A stretch of DNA of 24,926 bases from Bacillota bacterium (GTDB taxonomy: Bacteria; Bacillota; Clostridia; Acetivibrionales; DSM-1351): the NCBI GenBank assembly GCA_023443515.1, contig JAEZUC010000007.1, positions 1 through 24,926 on the forward strand, written 5' to 3'. The position numbers and the translations under genes are program-made. Position 1 is the stretch's first letter; every line of letters begins with the position of its first letter. Positions 1 to 7,831 of this stretch are shown here, one piece after another. The notes beneath the pieces are model-generated. The model searched no databases, had not been told where the DNA came from, and was given only the letters and a program-made list of their open reading frames with translations.

Positions 1-126
1 GCTTGCAGTTTAGCGAAAGCTGAAGGAAGAAGAATATCGGAAAGCTGTGTGCGAGAAAATCGCATGCACAGTTTGATGCAGGGGAAAGAGGGAAAAGATA
101 TTAAATTTCCCTCCTACCTACTCTAC
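1..126 (+). mobile_element. 3' end of a group II intron (domains V and VI), truncated by window edge
   Basis: Positions 41-74 fold as a canonical group II domain V. Bases 42-54 pair with 60-74 and leave a two-base bulge (T65-G66) on the 3' strand and a GAAAA loop at 55-59. The catalytic AGC triad is A43-G44-C45, with the expected G44-U72 wobble. A domain VI-like hairpin follows: the 8-bp stem 88-95 / 106-113 sits on a lower G81-G84 strand that can pair with C114-C118, leaving A116 unpaired as the likely branch-point adenosine. The 3' splice site is probably at the AC dinucleotide 125-126. The intron body, and any reverse transcriptase/maturase gene, would lie left of position 1. Domain structure is seen directly; the exact 3' boundary is inferred. 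Confidence 0.75.
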
Positions 127-234
127 CATATAACTCCATTTCCAAAAGTATTTACTATTTACCAATAATAGGATAATATCTTAATAAAAGCAGAGTAGAA
201 TCATGCTGATAAATCACAACTTTGGGGGAGTGAT

Positions 235-618
235 ATGAAGATTGAACATGTTGCGTTGTATGTGAATGATTTAGAAAATGCAAAGGATTTTTTCATTAAA
301 TATTTTAGTGCTAAAGCAAATAATGAATATCATAACGAGAAGACAGGTTTTAGGTCATACTTCTTGAACTTTGACGATGGGGCACGGCTAGAAATAATGA
401 ATACTCCCGATATGTCTGATAAAGATAAATACTTGAACCGGACCGGTTATATTCATATAGCTATTAGCGTTGGGAGTAAGGAGAAGGTTGATATCTTGAC
501 TGACAGATTAAAAAGTGACGGATTTGAGGTTGCTAGTGAACCAAGAATTACAGGGGATGGCTATTACGAAAGTTGTATCGTTGGATTTGAAGGAAATCAA
601 ATTGAAATAACTTTATAA
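235..618 (+). CDS. VOC (glyoxalase/bleomycin-resistance fold) family protein
   Basis: A 127-residue single-domain protein of the vicinal oxygen chelate superfamily, a usual length for one beta-alpha-beta-beta-beta module pair. The four candidate metal ligands of the fold are present: His5 (MKIEHVALYV), Glu53 (LEIM), His74 (YIHIAISV) and Glu124 (QIEITL). The pattern matches lactoylglutathione lyase-like members, but glyoxalase I activity cannot be told from other VOC reactions (antibiotic binding, isomerase, dioxygenase) by sequence reading. The protein lacks a signal peptide and so should be cytosolic. A GGGGGAG box ends 4 bases before the ATG. It stands alone, just downstream of the group II intron remnant, and shares orientation with the dockerin gene 58 bp further on, without a visible terminator between them. 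Confidence 0.85.
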   Translation: MKIEHVALYVNDLENAKDFFIKYFSAKANNEYHNEKTGFRSYFLNFDDGARLEIMNTPDMSDKDKYLNRTGYIHIAISVGSKEKVDILTDRLKSDGFEVASEPRITGDGYYESCIVGFEGNQIEITL

Positions 619-676
619 ACTAACTCTTGCTGGGATGTATTTCAATATAAAAATTAGTAAGTAGAGGGGGATTTAT

Positions 677-1981
677 ATGTTTAAAAAGGCATTATTGTTA
701 ACTATTGTGATTAGTAATATAGTTGTTGGGGTAATGACCACGGAGACATTGGCTGCTACGCAAATGGTAAAACCCATGGACGTTCAAACAGCTTCAGTGG
801 CATCAACCAGTTATGCTAAATGTGGTGATGTTAACATGGATGATGCAGTAGATTCGGTGGATCTGGCATTACTAAAGGCTTATCTCTTAGCTAAAACAAG
901 TACTTTGCCAAATACCACGGCGGCTGACGTTACCGGTGACGGTACTATTGATGCACTTGATTACGCTATACTCAAAAAATATCTTTTGGGCTTAATTACT
1001 ACATTGCCTGGAGATGTTGTTGATGACAGCGGTAAGATCCTTGTTCCCCATGAATCATGGACGTGTGGAATGGCTGCTGGAATACCTCAGCCTGAAAAAG
1101 GAGTACTTGTTTTTGAAACTACCATGAAACTACAAAACAGTTATGATTTAGGAAAAACCCAATATGGACAGAGAAAAGTTTTTGTAGTTCAAAGTGGCAG
1201 TATAAGCGGCACGAGAATACAAGGTTCTGTAATGTCGGGAGGACTGGACTTTCAGTTGACTCTTTCAAATGGTGCAATGGAAATTGAACAGCTATTAATG
1301 TTAAAAGGGAATGACGGCAGTTATATTTACCTAAGAAGTGCCGGAACAGCCGTTAATCAGAATGATGTGAGGATGGTGTGGGACTTTGAGGCTCCAAACT
1401 CAAGCTCATACAGTTGGCTTAACTCCGGTAAATATGCAGGCAGGCGTATTATAGACTCTGCAGCAGGAACTATGAAGATAAGTGTTTATGACGTATCAGG
1501 CATAAATGTTACTCCGGATTCTACAAATTCAGTAATAGTAACTGAACCCAGCGATGTGCCGGATCAACCCTGGGATTTTAGAAAGGCGTCTTCTGAGAGA
1601 AACGGCAATAAGTTTATAACTGAGTCAGTCAGTCTTGGAGGGAGTCAATCGGTAGGAGCAAGCAAGAGAGGGAGCAGAAATGTTATTCCAATAACAGGAG
1701 GAACAGTGACCGGAAATTTAACGGCTAAGATTTTACCGGCAGGTGCTGATTATCAGAATTTGTCAAATCCTATGACAATAGATGCCAGATATCTTTGGCA
1801 AACTGATGATGGAGAAATCATTATTGTAAGAAACGGTGGACAATTTGGATCTCTCGTACCTACATTTGAAGTTCGGGCAGACAGTAAATACTCCTACCTG
1901 AACCAAAAGCTATATTTGAGTTCAGACCCCGGTGGTGGAGCAGGCGGTGTTACAATAACATTCTATGAAAGTATAAAATAG
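677..1981 (+). CDS. secreted cellulosomal protein: dockerin I plus two DUF3237-like domains
   Basis: A 434-residue exported protein. Residues 1-26 are a Sec signal peptide (lysines, hydrophobic core, cleavage near LAA). Residues about 48-112 form a type I dockerin with two F-hand calcium loops: D51/N53/D55/D62, and D84/T86/D88/D95. Recognition positions are Ser60-Val61 in the first repeat and Ala93-Leu94 in the second; the Ala-Leu pair resembles C. cellulolyticum-type dockerins. The rest is two related beta-rich domains, about 140-275 and 300-430. The second carries motifs that I recognise as DUF3237 (VIPITGGTV, LPAGADYQ, DARYLWQTDDG, IIIVRNGG); the first shows diverged equivalents (VVQSGSI, MSGGLDFQ, LMLKGNDGSYIYLRSAG). 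The dockerin should tether it to a scaffoldin outside the cell. The enzymatic or binding role of DUF3237 is unknown to me. The ribosome site is GAGGGGG. Confidence 0.85.
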   Translation: MFKKALLLTIVISNIVVGVMTTETLAATQMVKPMDVQTASVASTSYAKCGDVNMDDAVDSVDLALLKAYLLAKTSTLPNTTAADVTGDGTIDALDYAILKKYLLGLITTLPGDVVDDSGKILVPHESWTCGMAAGIPQPEKGVLVFETTMKLQNSYDLGKTQYGQRKVFVVQSGSISGTRIQGSVMSGGLDFQLTLSNGAMEIEQLLMLKGNDGSYIYLRSAGTAVNQNDVRMVWDFEAPNSSSYSWLNSGKYAGRRIIDSAAGTMKISVYDVSGINVTPDSTNSVIVTEPSDVPDQPWDFRKASSERNGNKFITESVSLGGSQSVGASKRGSRNVIPITGGTVTGNLTAKILPAGADYQNLSNPMTIDARYLWQTDDGEIIIVRNGGQFGSLVPTFEVRADSKYSYLNQKLYLSSDPGGGAGGVTITFYESIK

Positions 1982-1996
1982 TTGAAGAAACATGTG

Positions 1997-2764
1997 TCAG
2001 CTTTTTATTGAGTTGCGGAAGGCACTGGGTGTGCAGCCTGTTATTTTATGAAACTGTCTGACAAAATGTTCTACATTGTTATATCCACAAAGCACTGATA
2101 TCTCTGCGATGGTGTGTGGACTGTGGATTAGCTGATCTTTTGCGAAACGAATACGGCAATTTATTACGTCTTTTATACAGGACACTCCAAAAGTTGCTTT
2201 GTATAATGCTTGCAGGTAGCCTGGACTCAAATGCAGGCTATCTGCCATAGCAGGAACACTCCAACTATACCCCGGATTGTTATGGATATTTCTGCGCAAT
2301 TCCAATATTGACTGAAATTGGCTGAAGTTTTTTGTATGTTTGGAGGCTTCGTGTAATTTTATAAATAATACTTTAAGCAAATAATCAATTGTAAGTTCTC
2401 TATAACTGTTGCTTACAGTATTCTCTGCAACAAGTAACTGAAACAGCTTGTGGCAATACCCCGGATCAGAAACAGGGAATGGAGTGCCCAGAGGAATTGA
2501 AGCTTCCATAAGGTATGGTTCAGCGGAATCAAAGCGAACCCAATCGTTAGCATACCTGTCCGAGCAGGCTCTGTAAAGTATTTTATGATGCGGAGGGTAT
2601 AAAACGGCACTATTGGCCGGGTATTCTATCATTTCTCCATTTACCCAGAATTGTGCGGGAGTCTGCGTAAGAACCAGCAGCCAACAATCATGACCCTCCG
2701 GCATATCAAAAGCAAAACTTTCAGTATGAGTGGCATCGTACTCCACATAGTATATATGGGCCAT
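1997..2764 (-). CDS. AraC family transcriptional regulator
   Basis: A 255-residue regulator. The N-terminal ~130 residues look like a cupin-type ligand-binding domain (FWVNGEMIEYPANSAVLYPP). The C-terminal ~100 residues are a double helix-turn-helix of AraC/XylS type: first helix pair around SVPAMADSLHLSPGYLQALYK, second around TIAEISVLCGYNNVEHFVRQF, ending in the family hallmark GCTPSAFRNS. A TTG five codons upstream (2776) would also open the frame, but it lies in the sequence TTGGAGAATGAAATG, where GGAG is the ribosome binding site. The ATG at 2764 is therefore the better start. The gene is transcribed divergently from the GH43 gene, and an AraC gene beside a glycosidase usually regulates it in response to a sugar; that target is an inference. 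It converges on the dockerin gene with only 15 bp between the stops and no clear terminator. Confidence 0.9.
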   Translation of the reverse strand: MAHIYYVEYDATHTESFAFDMPEGHDCWLLVLTQTPAQFWVNGEMIEYPANSAVLYPPHHKILYRACSDRYANDWVRFDSAEPYLMEASIPLGTPFPVSDPGYCHKLFQLLVAENTVSNSYRELTIDYLLKVLFIKLHEASKHTKNFSQFQSILELRRNIHNNPGYSWSVPAMADSLHLSPGYLQALYKATFGVSCIKDVINCRIRFAKDQLIHSPHTIAEISVLCGYNNVEHFVRQFHKITGCTPSAFRNSIKS

Positions 2765-2801
2765 TTCATTCTCCAATCTTAGAATAAATCAATTTTATAT
2801 T

Positions 2802-2830
2802 AGTATATATCATTGTTTTAATCCATTCAA
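2802..2830 (-). promoter_or_regulatory. sigma-A promoter of the AraC regulator gene
   Basis: Read on the minus strand, TTGAAT (2830-2825) and TATACT (2807-2802) are separated by exactly 17 bp, a near-consensus housekeeping promoter about 40 bp upstream of the regulator's start codon. Confidence 0.7.
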
Positions 2831-2856
2831 TATTTTACAATTTTATTGATATAGCT

Positions 2857-2878
2857 ATGCAGACCATGGGTACTGCAT
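2857..2878. promoter_or_regulatory. operator-like dyad between divergent AraC and GH43 genes
   Basis: The arms ATGCAG (2857-2862) and CTGCAT (2873-2878) flank ACC-ATG-GGT, giving a 9-bp-per-arm dyad interrupted by one extra base (A2872). It is the only clear symmetric element in the intergenic region and lies upstream of the araC-type promoter, so it could serve both genes. AraC proteins more often use direct repeats, so the binding protein is uncertain. Confidence 0.4.
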
Positions 2879-3010
2879 AAAAATATTAGCCTCTTTGTAC
2901 ATTTAGAATTATTTGAATTTATCAATTAGAGACTATTTAGCTATATATTTATTTTTAAATGCATAATGATTTTAATGAACTCAATAATAATAAAAAAGGA
3001 AGTGTATATA

Positions 3011-4432
3011 ATGATGGTAAAAAAGCAAGGTTTCAACCCATATCTCCCATCGTGGGAGTATATTCCTGACGCAGAACCACATGTTTTTAATGGCAGAGTC
3101 TATGCTTACGGCTCACATGACCGTTTTAACGGGTATGCATATTGCTTGAATGATTATGTATGCTGGTCAGCTCCTGTGGAGGATTTGTCTGATTGGCAGT
3201 ACGAAGGCGTGATTTATAAGAAAACGGATGATCCGCTGAATCCTGACAGTAGCGCGTGCCTCTACGCACCTGACGTTACTCAAGGATCTGATGGACGCTA
3301 TTATCTGTACTATGTGTTAGATAAGGTTTCCATTGTTTCGGTAGCAGTTTGTGATTCTCCGGCAGGCAAATATGAATTTTATGGATATGTGCATTATTCC
3401 GATGGAACACGCCTTGGCGAAAAAGAGGGCGATCAGCCTCAATTTGATCCCGGTGTGTTAACAGAAGGAGATAGGACTTATCTGTATACAGGCTTTTGCG
3501 GAAAAGGAGATAAGTCAAGAAAGGGCCCTATGGCAACGGTGCTTGGAGCGGATATGCTTACCATCGTAGAAAATCCTGTATTTATAGCGCCAAGTGAGCC
3601 TTATAGTGAAGGCAGCGGGTATGAAGGACATGAGTTTTTTGAAGCTCCTTCCATTCGCAAGAGGGGGGATACCTATTATTTTATTTATTCCTCCATTGTT
3701 TATCATGAATTGTGTTACGCTACCAGCAAATACCCAACCAAGGGATTTGTCTATGGTGGAGTGATTGTGAGCAACAGCGATCTTCATATTGATACTTACA
3801 AGCCGGCGGAAAAACCCATGTTTTATGGTGCCAACAACCATGGTAGTATATGTGAAATAAGTGGTAAATGGTACATTTTTTACCATAGGCATACAAATGG
3901 AACCAATTTCAGTCGTCAGGGATGTATTGAGCCAATAACATTCTTAGAAGACGGCTCCATTCCCCAAGTTGAGATGACTTCTTGTGGCCCAAATGGGGGG
4001 CCTCTTGCCGGATGTGGTGAATATCCTGCATATCTGGCATGTAATCTGTTCTACAAGGAGGAATCCGTCTACACAGATTGGACAGGAGCATGGATGGACC
4101 ATCAGTTCCCCAAAATTACCCAGGACGGTAGAGACGGGGATGAAGAAATAGGCTATATCGCAAATATGAAGGATTCTGCTACAGCCGGATTCAAATATTT
4201 TGACTGCAAGGGAATCAAGAAAGTCAAAATCAAGGTTCGTGGATATTGCATCGGCGAATTCGAGATAAAAACAGCCTGGAACGGAACGGTTCTTGGAAAG
4301 ATACCTGTAGTATTTTCTAACATATGGAAGGAGTATTCTGCGGATATCGTGATACCGGACGGTGTACATGCATTATATTTCACTTATACAGGGTCTGGCA
4401 GTGCAAGTTTGGCTTCCTTTATATTAGAATAA
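3011..4432 (+). CDS. GH43 family glycoside hydrolase with C-terminal CBM6-like domain
   Basis: A 473-residue enzyme acting on arabinose- or xylose-containing oligosaccharides, as GH43 members are beta-xylosidases, arabinofuranosidases or arabinanases. The catalytic triad of the five-bladed propeller can be placed: base Asp20 (YIPDAEPHVF), pKa modulator Asp88 (LYAPDVTQG) and acid Glu211 (FFEAPSIRKRG). After about residue 340 a beta-sandwich follows (AGFKYFDCKGIKKVKIKV to ASFILE), which resembles CBM6 domains. There is no signal peptide, so it should act inside the cell on imported oligosaccharides. An ATG at 2966 would add 15 residues, but AAAGGAAG at 2998-3005 precedes the ATG pair at 3011/3014, so a start there is chosen. 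It is divergent from the AraC regulator and is followed by a strong terminator. Exact substrate cannot be read from sequence. Confidence 0.88.
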   Translation: MMVKKQGFNPYLPSWEYIPDAEPHVFNGRVYAYGSHDRFNGYAYCLNDYVCWSAPVEDLSDWQYEGVIYKKTDDPLNPDSSACLYAPDVTQGSDGRYYLYYVLDKVSIVSVAVCDSPAGKYEFYGYVHYSDGTRLGEKEGDQPQFDPGVLTEGDRTYLYTGFCGKGDKSRKGPMATVLGADMLTIVENPVFIAPSEPYSEGSGYEGHEFFEAPSIRKRGDTYYFIYSSIVYHELCYATSKYPTKGFVYGGVIVSNSDLHIDTYKPAEKPMFYGANNHGSICEISGKWYIFYHRHTNGTNFSRQGCIEPITFLEDGSIPQVEMTSCGPNGGPLAGCGEYPAYLACNLFYKEESVYTDWTGAWMDHQFPKITQDGRDGDEEIGYIANMKDSATAGFKYFDCKGIKKVKIKVRGYCIGEFEIKTAWNGTVLGKIPVVFSNIWKEYSADIVIPDGVHALYFTYTGSGSASLASFILE

Positions 4433-4459
4433 ATTATGTCATAGAATCAGCAAAATCTC

Positions 4460-4482
4460 AGCCGCCAATTGGCGGCTTTTTT
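4460..4482 (+). terminator. rho-independent terminator after the GH43 gene
   Basis: A perfect 7-bp stem (AGCCGCC / GGCGGCT) with an AATT loop runs straight into six T residues. Confidence 0.92.
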
Positions 4483-4573
4483 GCGTAAATATATGTTTAT
4501 GGTATCTTAGTTGTATTTCCCTCTTTATAGATATAAACTAATAATAAATGAAAGCAATCCTTTGGAGGAATTT

Positions 4574-5908
4574 ATGAAGATAATTGTATTGAACGGAAGC
4601 CCAAAAGGAAAGTATAGTATTACCTTTCAAACAGTGCTGTATTTGGAAAAGCGATTTCCACAGTGTGAATTCAGTTTTGTGCACATCGGTCAACAAATCA
4701 AGAATTATGCGAAAGATATGACAGAGGTACTTGCAGATATTGCTAAAGCTGATCTTCTTCTTTTTGCCTATCCCGTTTATACATTTATTGCGCCGTACCA
4801 GCTTCATCGCTTTATTGAGCTTCTGAAAGAGTCCGGTGCGGATTTGAGTGGAAAATTTGCCACTCAAATTACTACATCAAAGCATTTTTATGATGTTACA
4901 GCTCACAAATATATCGAACAAAACTGCGGTGATTTGAACCTTCGCTATATTAGGGGATTGTCAGCGGATATGGATGATTTGCTTACAGAGCAGGGACAGA
5001 AGGATGCGGTGTCCTTCTGGGACTTTGTGCTGCACAGCGTGGAAAATGGACTTGCAGAGGTGCCACAAATTTTAAAACAGACCTCTGTTTCAGCCTATAC
5101 TGCCAGGCTTGACAACGTCCCGAAATATGAGGGGGCTGAAACGGTAATTGTAACAAACAAATCAGCTGAAGATACTAGCCTTGGCTCGATGATAGAGGAT
5201 TTCCGTGCGGTATATCCCTATCGTACGAAGGTTGTTAACGTCGCAGAATATCCCTTTTCAGGCGGATGTCTTGGCTGCTTCAACTGTGCTGTCAGCGGAA
5301 AATGCATTTATAAAGATAATTTTGATGAGTTTCTAAGAAATGAGATTCAAACCGCAGCAGCAATAGTATTTGCTTTTAGCATCAAGGATCACTCCATGGG
5401 TGCCAGCTTCAAGCAGTATGATGACCGCCAGTTCTGCAACGGTCATCGCACCGTAACCATGGGAATGCCAATGGCCTACATTGTCCGAGGTGATTACGAA
5501 AACGAATTCAATCTGCAAATGATTGTTGAGGCCCGCTGTGAGGTAGGCGGAAACTTCCTATGCGGTGTTGCTACCGACAGAGACGGCATTACAAGAATGT
5601 CTCGGACTCTTTCCTATGCCATTAAAAACAAGCTGACACAGCCTGCAAATTTCTATGGGGTTGGTGGAATGAAGATTTTCCGTGATCTCATTTGGCTGAT
5701 GCGGGGCATGATGAAGGCCGACCATAAGTTCTACAAGTCCCACGGCTTGTATGATTTTCCTCAGAAAAAGCGCGGTACAGTTCTTAAAATGAAGCTGGTT
5801 GGGGCACTGCTGTCTTCTCCGAAAATCAAATCCAAGATGGGAAACAAGATTAATGAAGGTATGATAGCACCATATAAAAAGGTTTTGGAGGCAATAGACA
5901 AGCAATGA
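4574..5908 (+). CDS. two-domain flavodoxin-like NAD(P)H-dependent FMN reductase family protein
   Basis: A 444-residue cytosolic protein made of two flavodoxin-like halves. The N-terminal half (1 to ~150) opens with MKIIVLNGSPKGKYS, the FMN-phosphate loop of NADPH-dependent FMN reductases, then shows the typical second strand LLLFAYPVYTFIAPYQ. The C-terminal half (~185 to ~330) has a degenerate phosphate loop but keeps the cysteine-rich GGCLGCFNC...GKC segment common in iron-sulfur flavoprotein-like reductases. A ~100-residue tail follows (FRDLIWLMRGMMKADH). The start is the ATG at 4574, preceded by GGAGGA; an upstream ATG at 4511 has no ribosome site. Likely role: flavin-dependent reduction of an unidentified electron acceptor, such as a quinone, nitro compound or disulfide. 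It is a single-gene unit between the GH43 terminator and the inverted repeat at 5970. Confidence 0.75.
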   Translation: MKIIVLNGSPKGKYSITFQTVLYLEKRFPQCEFSFVHIGQQIKNYAKDMTEVLADIAKADLLLFAYPVYTFIAPYQLHRFIELLKESGADLSGKFATQITTSKHFYDVTAHKYIEQNCGDLNLRYIRGLSADMDDLLTEQGQKDAVSFWDFVLHSVENGLAEVPQILKQTSVSAYTARLDNVPKYEGAETVIVTNKSAEDTSLGSMIEDFRAVYPYRTKVVNVAEYPFSGGCLGCFNCAVSGKCIYKDNFDEFLRNEIQTAAAIVFAFSIKDHSMGASFKQYDDRQFCNGHRTVTMGMPMAYIVRGDYENEFNLQMIVEARCEVGGNFLCGVATDRDGITRMSRTLSYAIKNKLTQPANFYGVGGMKIFRDLIWLMRGMMKADHKFYKSHGLYDFPQKKRGTVLKMKLVGALLSSPKIKSKMGNKINEGMIAPYKKVLEAIDKQ

Positions 5909-5969
5909 GGTAAAACCATTATAACTTAATCAATAAACTGACCTCTATAGCCGAATTGTTATTCTTGAT

Positions 5970-6000
5970 ATATCCTATTATGTAAAATATAATAGGATAT
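5970..6000. repeat. perfect 12-bp inverted repeat upstream of the STAND gene
   Basis: ATATCCTATTAT (5970-5981) and ATAATAGGATAT (5989-6000) are exact inverse complements around a 7-base loop. There is no T-tract after it, so it is a weak terminator candidate for the flavoprotein gene. It sits 63 bp before the next start codon and could equally be an operator. Confidence 0.55.
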
Positions 6001-6062
6001 GGAAAACAGTGTAATAAACGAGTTGGTTCAAATTTTGTATAAATCATTATAGAGGTTCAATT

Positions 6063-7781
6063 ATGGAGAGGGATTTTAGATACTTAAGAGACAAATACGG
6101 TGATGCAGGTGCAAGAGAAATTTTTGAAAAAATTTGTGTTGAATTGTTTCAGAATATTTATACAGATGCATATCCTGTAAAACCATCTCCAGGTGATGAT
6201 GGAATCGATATATTAGTAGGAGAACTTTCAGAATCTACTATTGTTTTTCAATGTAAATATTTTATTGATGATATAGGTAATTCTCAAAAGGCCCAAATCA
6301 AAGAATCTTACAAAATGGTAACAAGTAAATATAGAGTTAAAGAGTGGATTCTTTGTGTACCGATAGTATTTACCACAAAAGAACACACATGGTGGTCTAA
6401 TTGGACGTCCGGTAAAGGTGATGAAGATATTTCTATTAGATTGTATGAAGGAAGCACGTTGTTAAATTTGCTAAAAAAATACGACTTATATAATAGAACA
6501 TTTGATGATGATATAAGAAATATGTTAGGCGATTGTAAAGATGGTATGGAGAGAATTTTGACTGAAATTAAATGTTCAAACATTAAAAATTCAGATTTTA
6601 AAAATAGAGATAATTACAAATTACCAATGCAATCTAAAATCTTTAATGGAAGGTTAATTGAACTAGAAAAATTGGCAAAAGGATTTAATTATAATAGGAT
6701 TTCGGTTTTGTATGGGGTAACAGGCATTGGAAAGTCGCAAATTGCCAAACAATACGCATATATTCATAGAGAAGAGTATAGTAAAATTTATTGGATATTT
6801 GCCTCAACTAAGGATGAATTAGTCAGGGAATATAAGCAGATCGCAAAGATAAATAATTTACCAATTGATAATCATGAGGATTTAGTTATAGAAATAGTTA
6901 AAAATCATCTAGAATATGATAATAGAAGTTTAATCATTTATGATGGATTAGATGATCTGGATATATTTGAGATAAAAGATTTTTTACCTAATGGCGATAT
7001 AGATATTTTAATTACAACTCAGAATTCAAATTGGGATCCAAATGAAGCAACAGTGGTAGAAGTTAAGTTCATGGGAATACAAGATGCGGTTGACTTTATT
7101 ATTAACAATTCAGTAGGTAGAAAAGTCAGTAGCACCGATAGTTCTGATGCGAAACAATTAGTTAAAGAATTAAGTTGTTATCCACTTGGATTAGAATATG
7201 CAAGAGCGTATTTAGCTGTACGTCATATAACCATAAAGGAATATATTACTTTATTTAATAAATGTAGAGTTAGTTTATTTTATTTAGTATGCACAGATTA
7301 CCGAAAGACGGCTTTAAATGCATGGAAAATGTCATTTGATAAGGTTTATGAAAAAGAGGTCAATGCATACGATTTTATGGCAATATGTTCTTTTATGGGA
7401 AATGAACATATTGCTTATCATGACATATTTAAAAATGTAAAATATGATTTATTAGAACTTGAAAAAATAGTAAACGCACTAAAACAATATTCTATGATAA
7501 ATGTAATAAGTGATTATGTTGAGTTCCATTCAGTTACGCAAGAATTTATGAGGTATCAGTTGAATGATGAAAATAAATACAATAAGTATTTATTGGAGTG
7601 CGTACAATTACTTAGAGATATTTTTCCTAATAACATTAATAATAATGAAGAAAGAGATAAAGCGATTTCTATATTGCCACATATTGAATCAACCTTTAAA
7701 TTTTTGCCTGAACAAGCTGACGATAATATTATATTTGATGTGGGAGTTAATATTAGTGTTATTTTATATAAAATAGATTAA
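6063..7781 (+). CDS. STAND-type NTPase with N-terminal Mrr-like nuclease domain (5' part of a probably frameshifted gene)
   Basis: 572 residues that begin a probable defence protein. Residues ~10-145 look like a PD-(D/E)XK nuclease of Mrr/restriction type: Glu27, Asp49 in GDDGIDI, then Gln63-X-Lys65 in VFQCKYF. Residues ~190-480 are a STAND/NB-ARC ATPase: Walker A GVTGIGKS (218-225), Walker B LIIYDGLDD (290-298), sensor strand ILITTQN (315-321) and a GLPL-like CYPLGLEYA (372-380), followed by a winged-helix region. In known STAND proteins, ligand sensing by C-terminal repeats drives ATP-dependent oligomerisation and activates the N-terminal effector, here DNA cleavage by inference. The frame stops at 7779-7781 just where TPR repeats should begin; these continue in the -1 frame. 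Base composition is visibly more AT-rich than its neighbours, suggesting horizontal acquisition. Ribosome site AGAGG precedes the ATG. Confidence 0.8.
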   Translation: MERDFRYLRDKYGDAGAREIFEKICVELFQNIYTDAYPVKPSPGDDGIDILVGELSESTIVFQCKYFIDDIGNSQKAQIKESYKMVTSKYRVKEWILCVPIVFTTKEHTWWSNWTSGKGDEDISIRLYEGSTLLNLLKKYDLYNRTFDDDIRNMLGDCKDGMERILTEIKCSNIKNSDFKNRDNYKLPMQSKIFNGRLIELEKLAKGFNYNRISVLYGVTGIGKSQIAKQYAYIHREEYSKIYWIFASTKDELVREYKQIAKINNLPIDNHEDLVIEIVKNHLEYDNRSLIIYDGLDDLDIFEIKDFLPNGDIDILITTQNSNWDPNEATVVEVKFMGIQDAVDFIINNSVGRKVSSTDSSDAKQLVKELSCYPLGLEYARAYLAVRHITIKEYITLFNKCRVSLFYLVCTDYRKTALNAWKMSFDKVYEKEVNAYDFMAICSFMGNEHIAYHDIFKNVKYDLLELEKIVNALKQYSMINVISDYVEFHSVTQEFMRYQLNDENKYNKYLLECVQLLRDIFPNNINNNEERDKAISILPHIESTFKFLPEQADDNIIFDVGVNISVILYKID

Positions 7782-7831
7782 CAAAAAAGTCGTTATTAAT
7801 AAATGAAAAAATACTTTCTTATGCTCTAAAA

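Noticed and set aside
2765..2776. TTG start for the AraC regulator
   Set aside because: The TTG is part of TTGGAG, which works better as the ribosome binding site for the ATG at 2764.
2966..3010. Upstream ATG extending the GH43 enzyme by 15 residues
   Set aside because: There is no ribosome site before it, and the extension contains the AAAGGAAG box that serves the ATG at 3011.
7783..7789. AAAAAAG heptamer near the STAND frameshift as a programmed -1 slippery site
   Set aside because: It lies downstream of the TAA at 7779-7781 in the first frame, so a ribosome in that frame would never reach it. The usable overlap (7772-7778) has no slippery heptamer.
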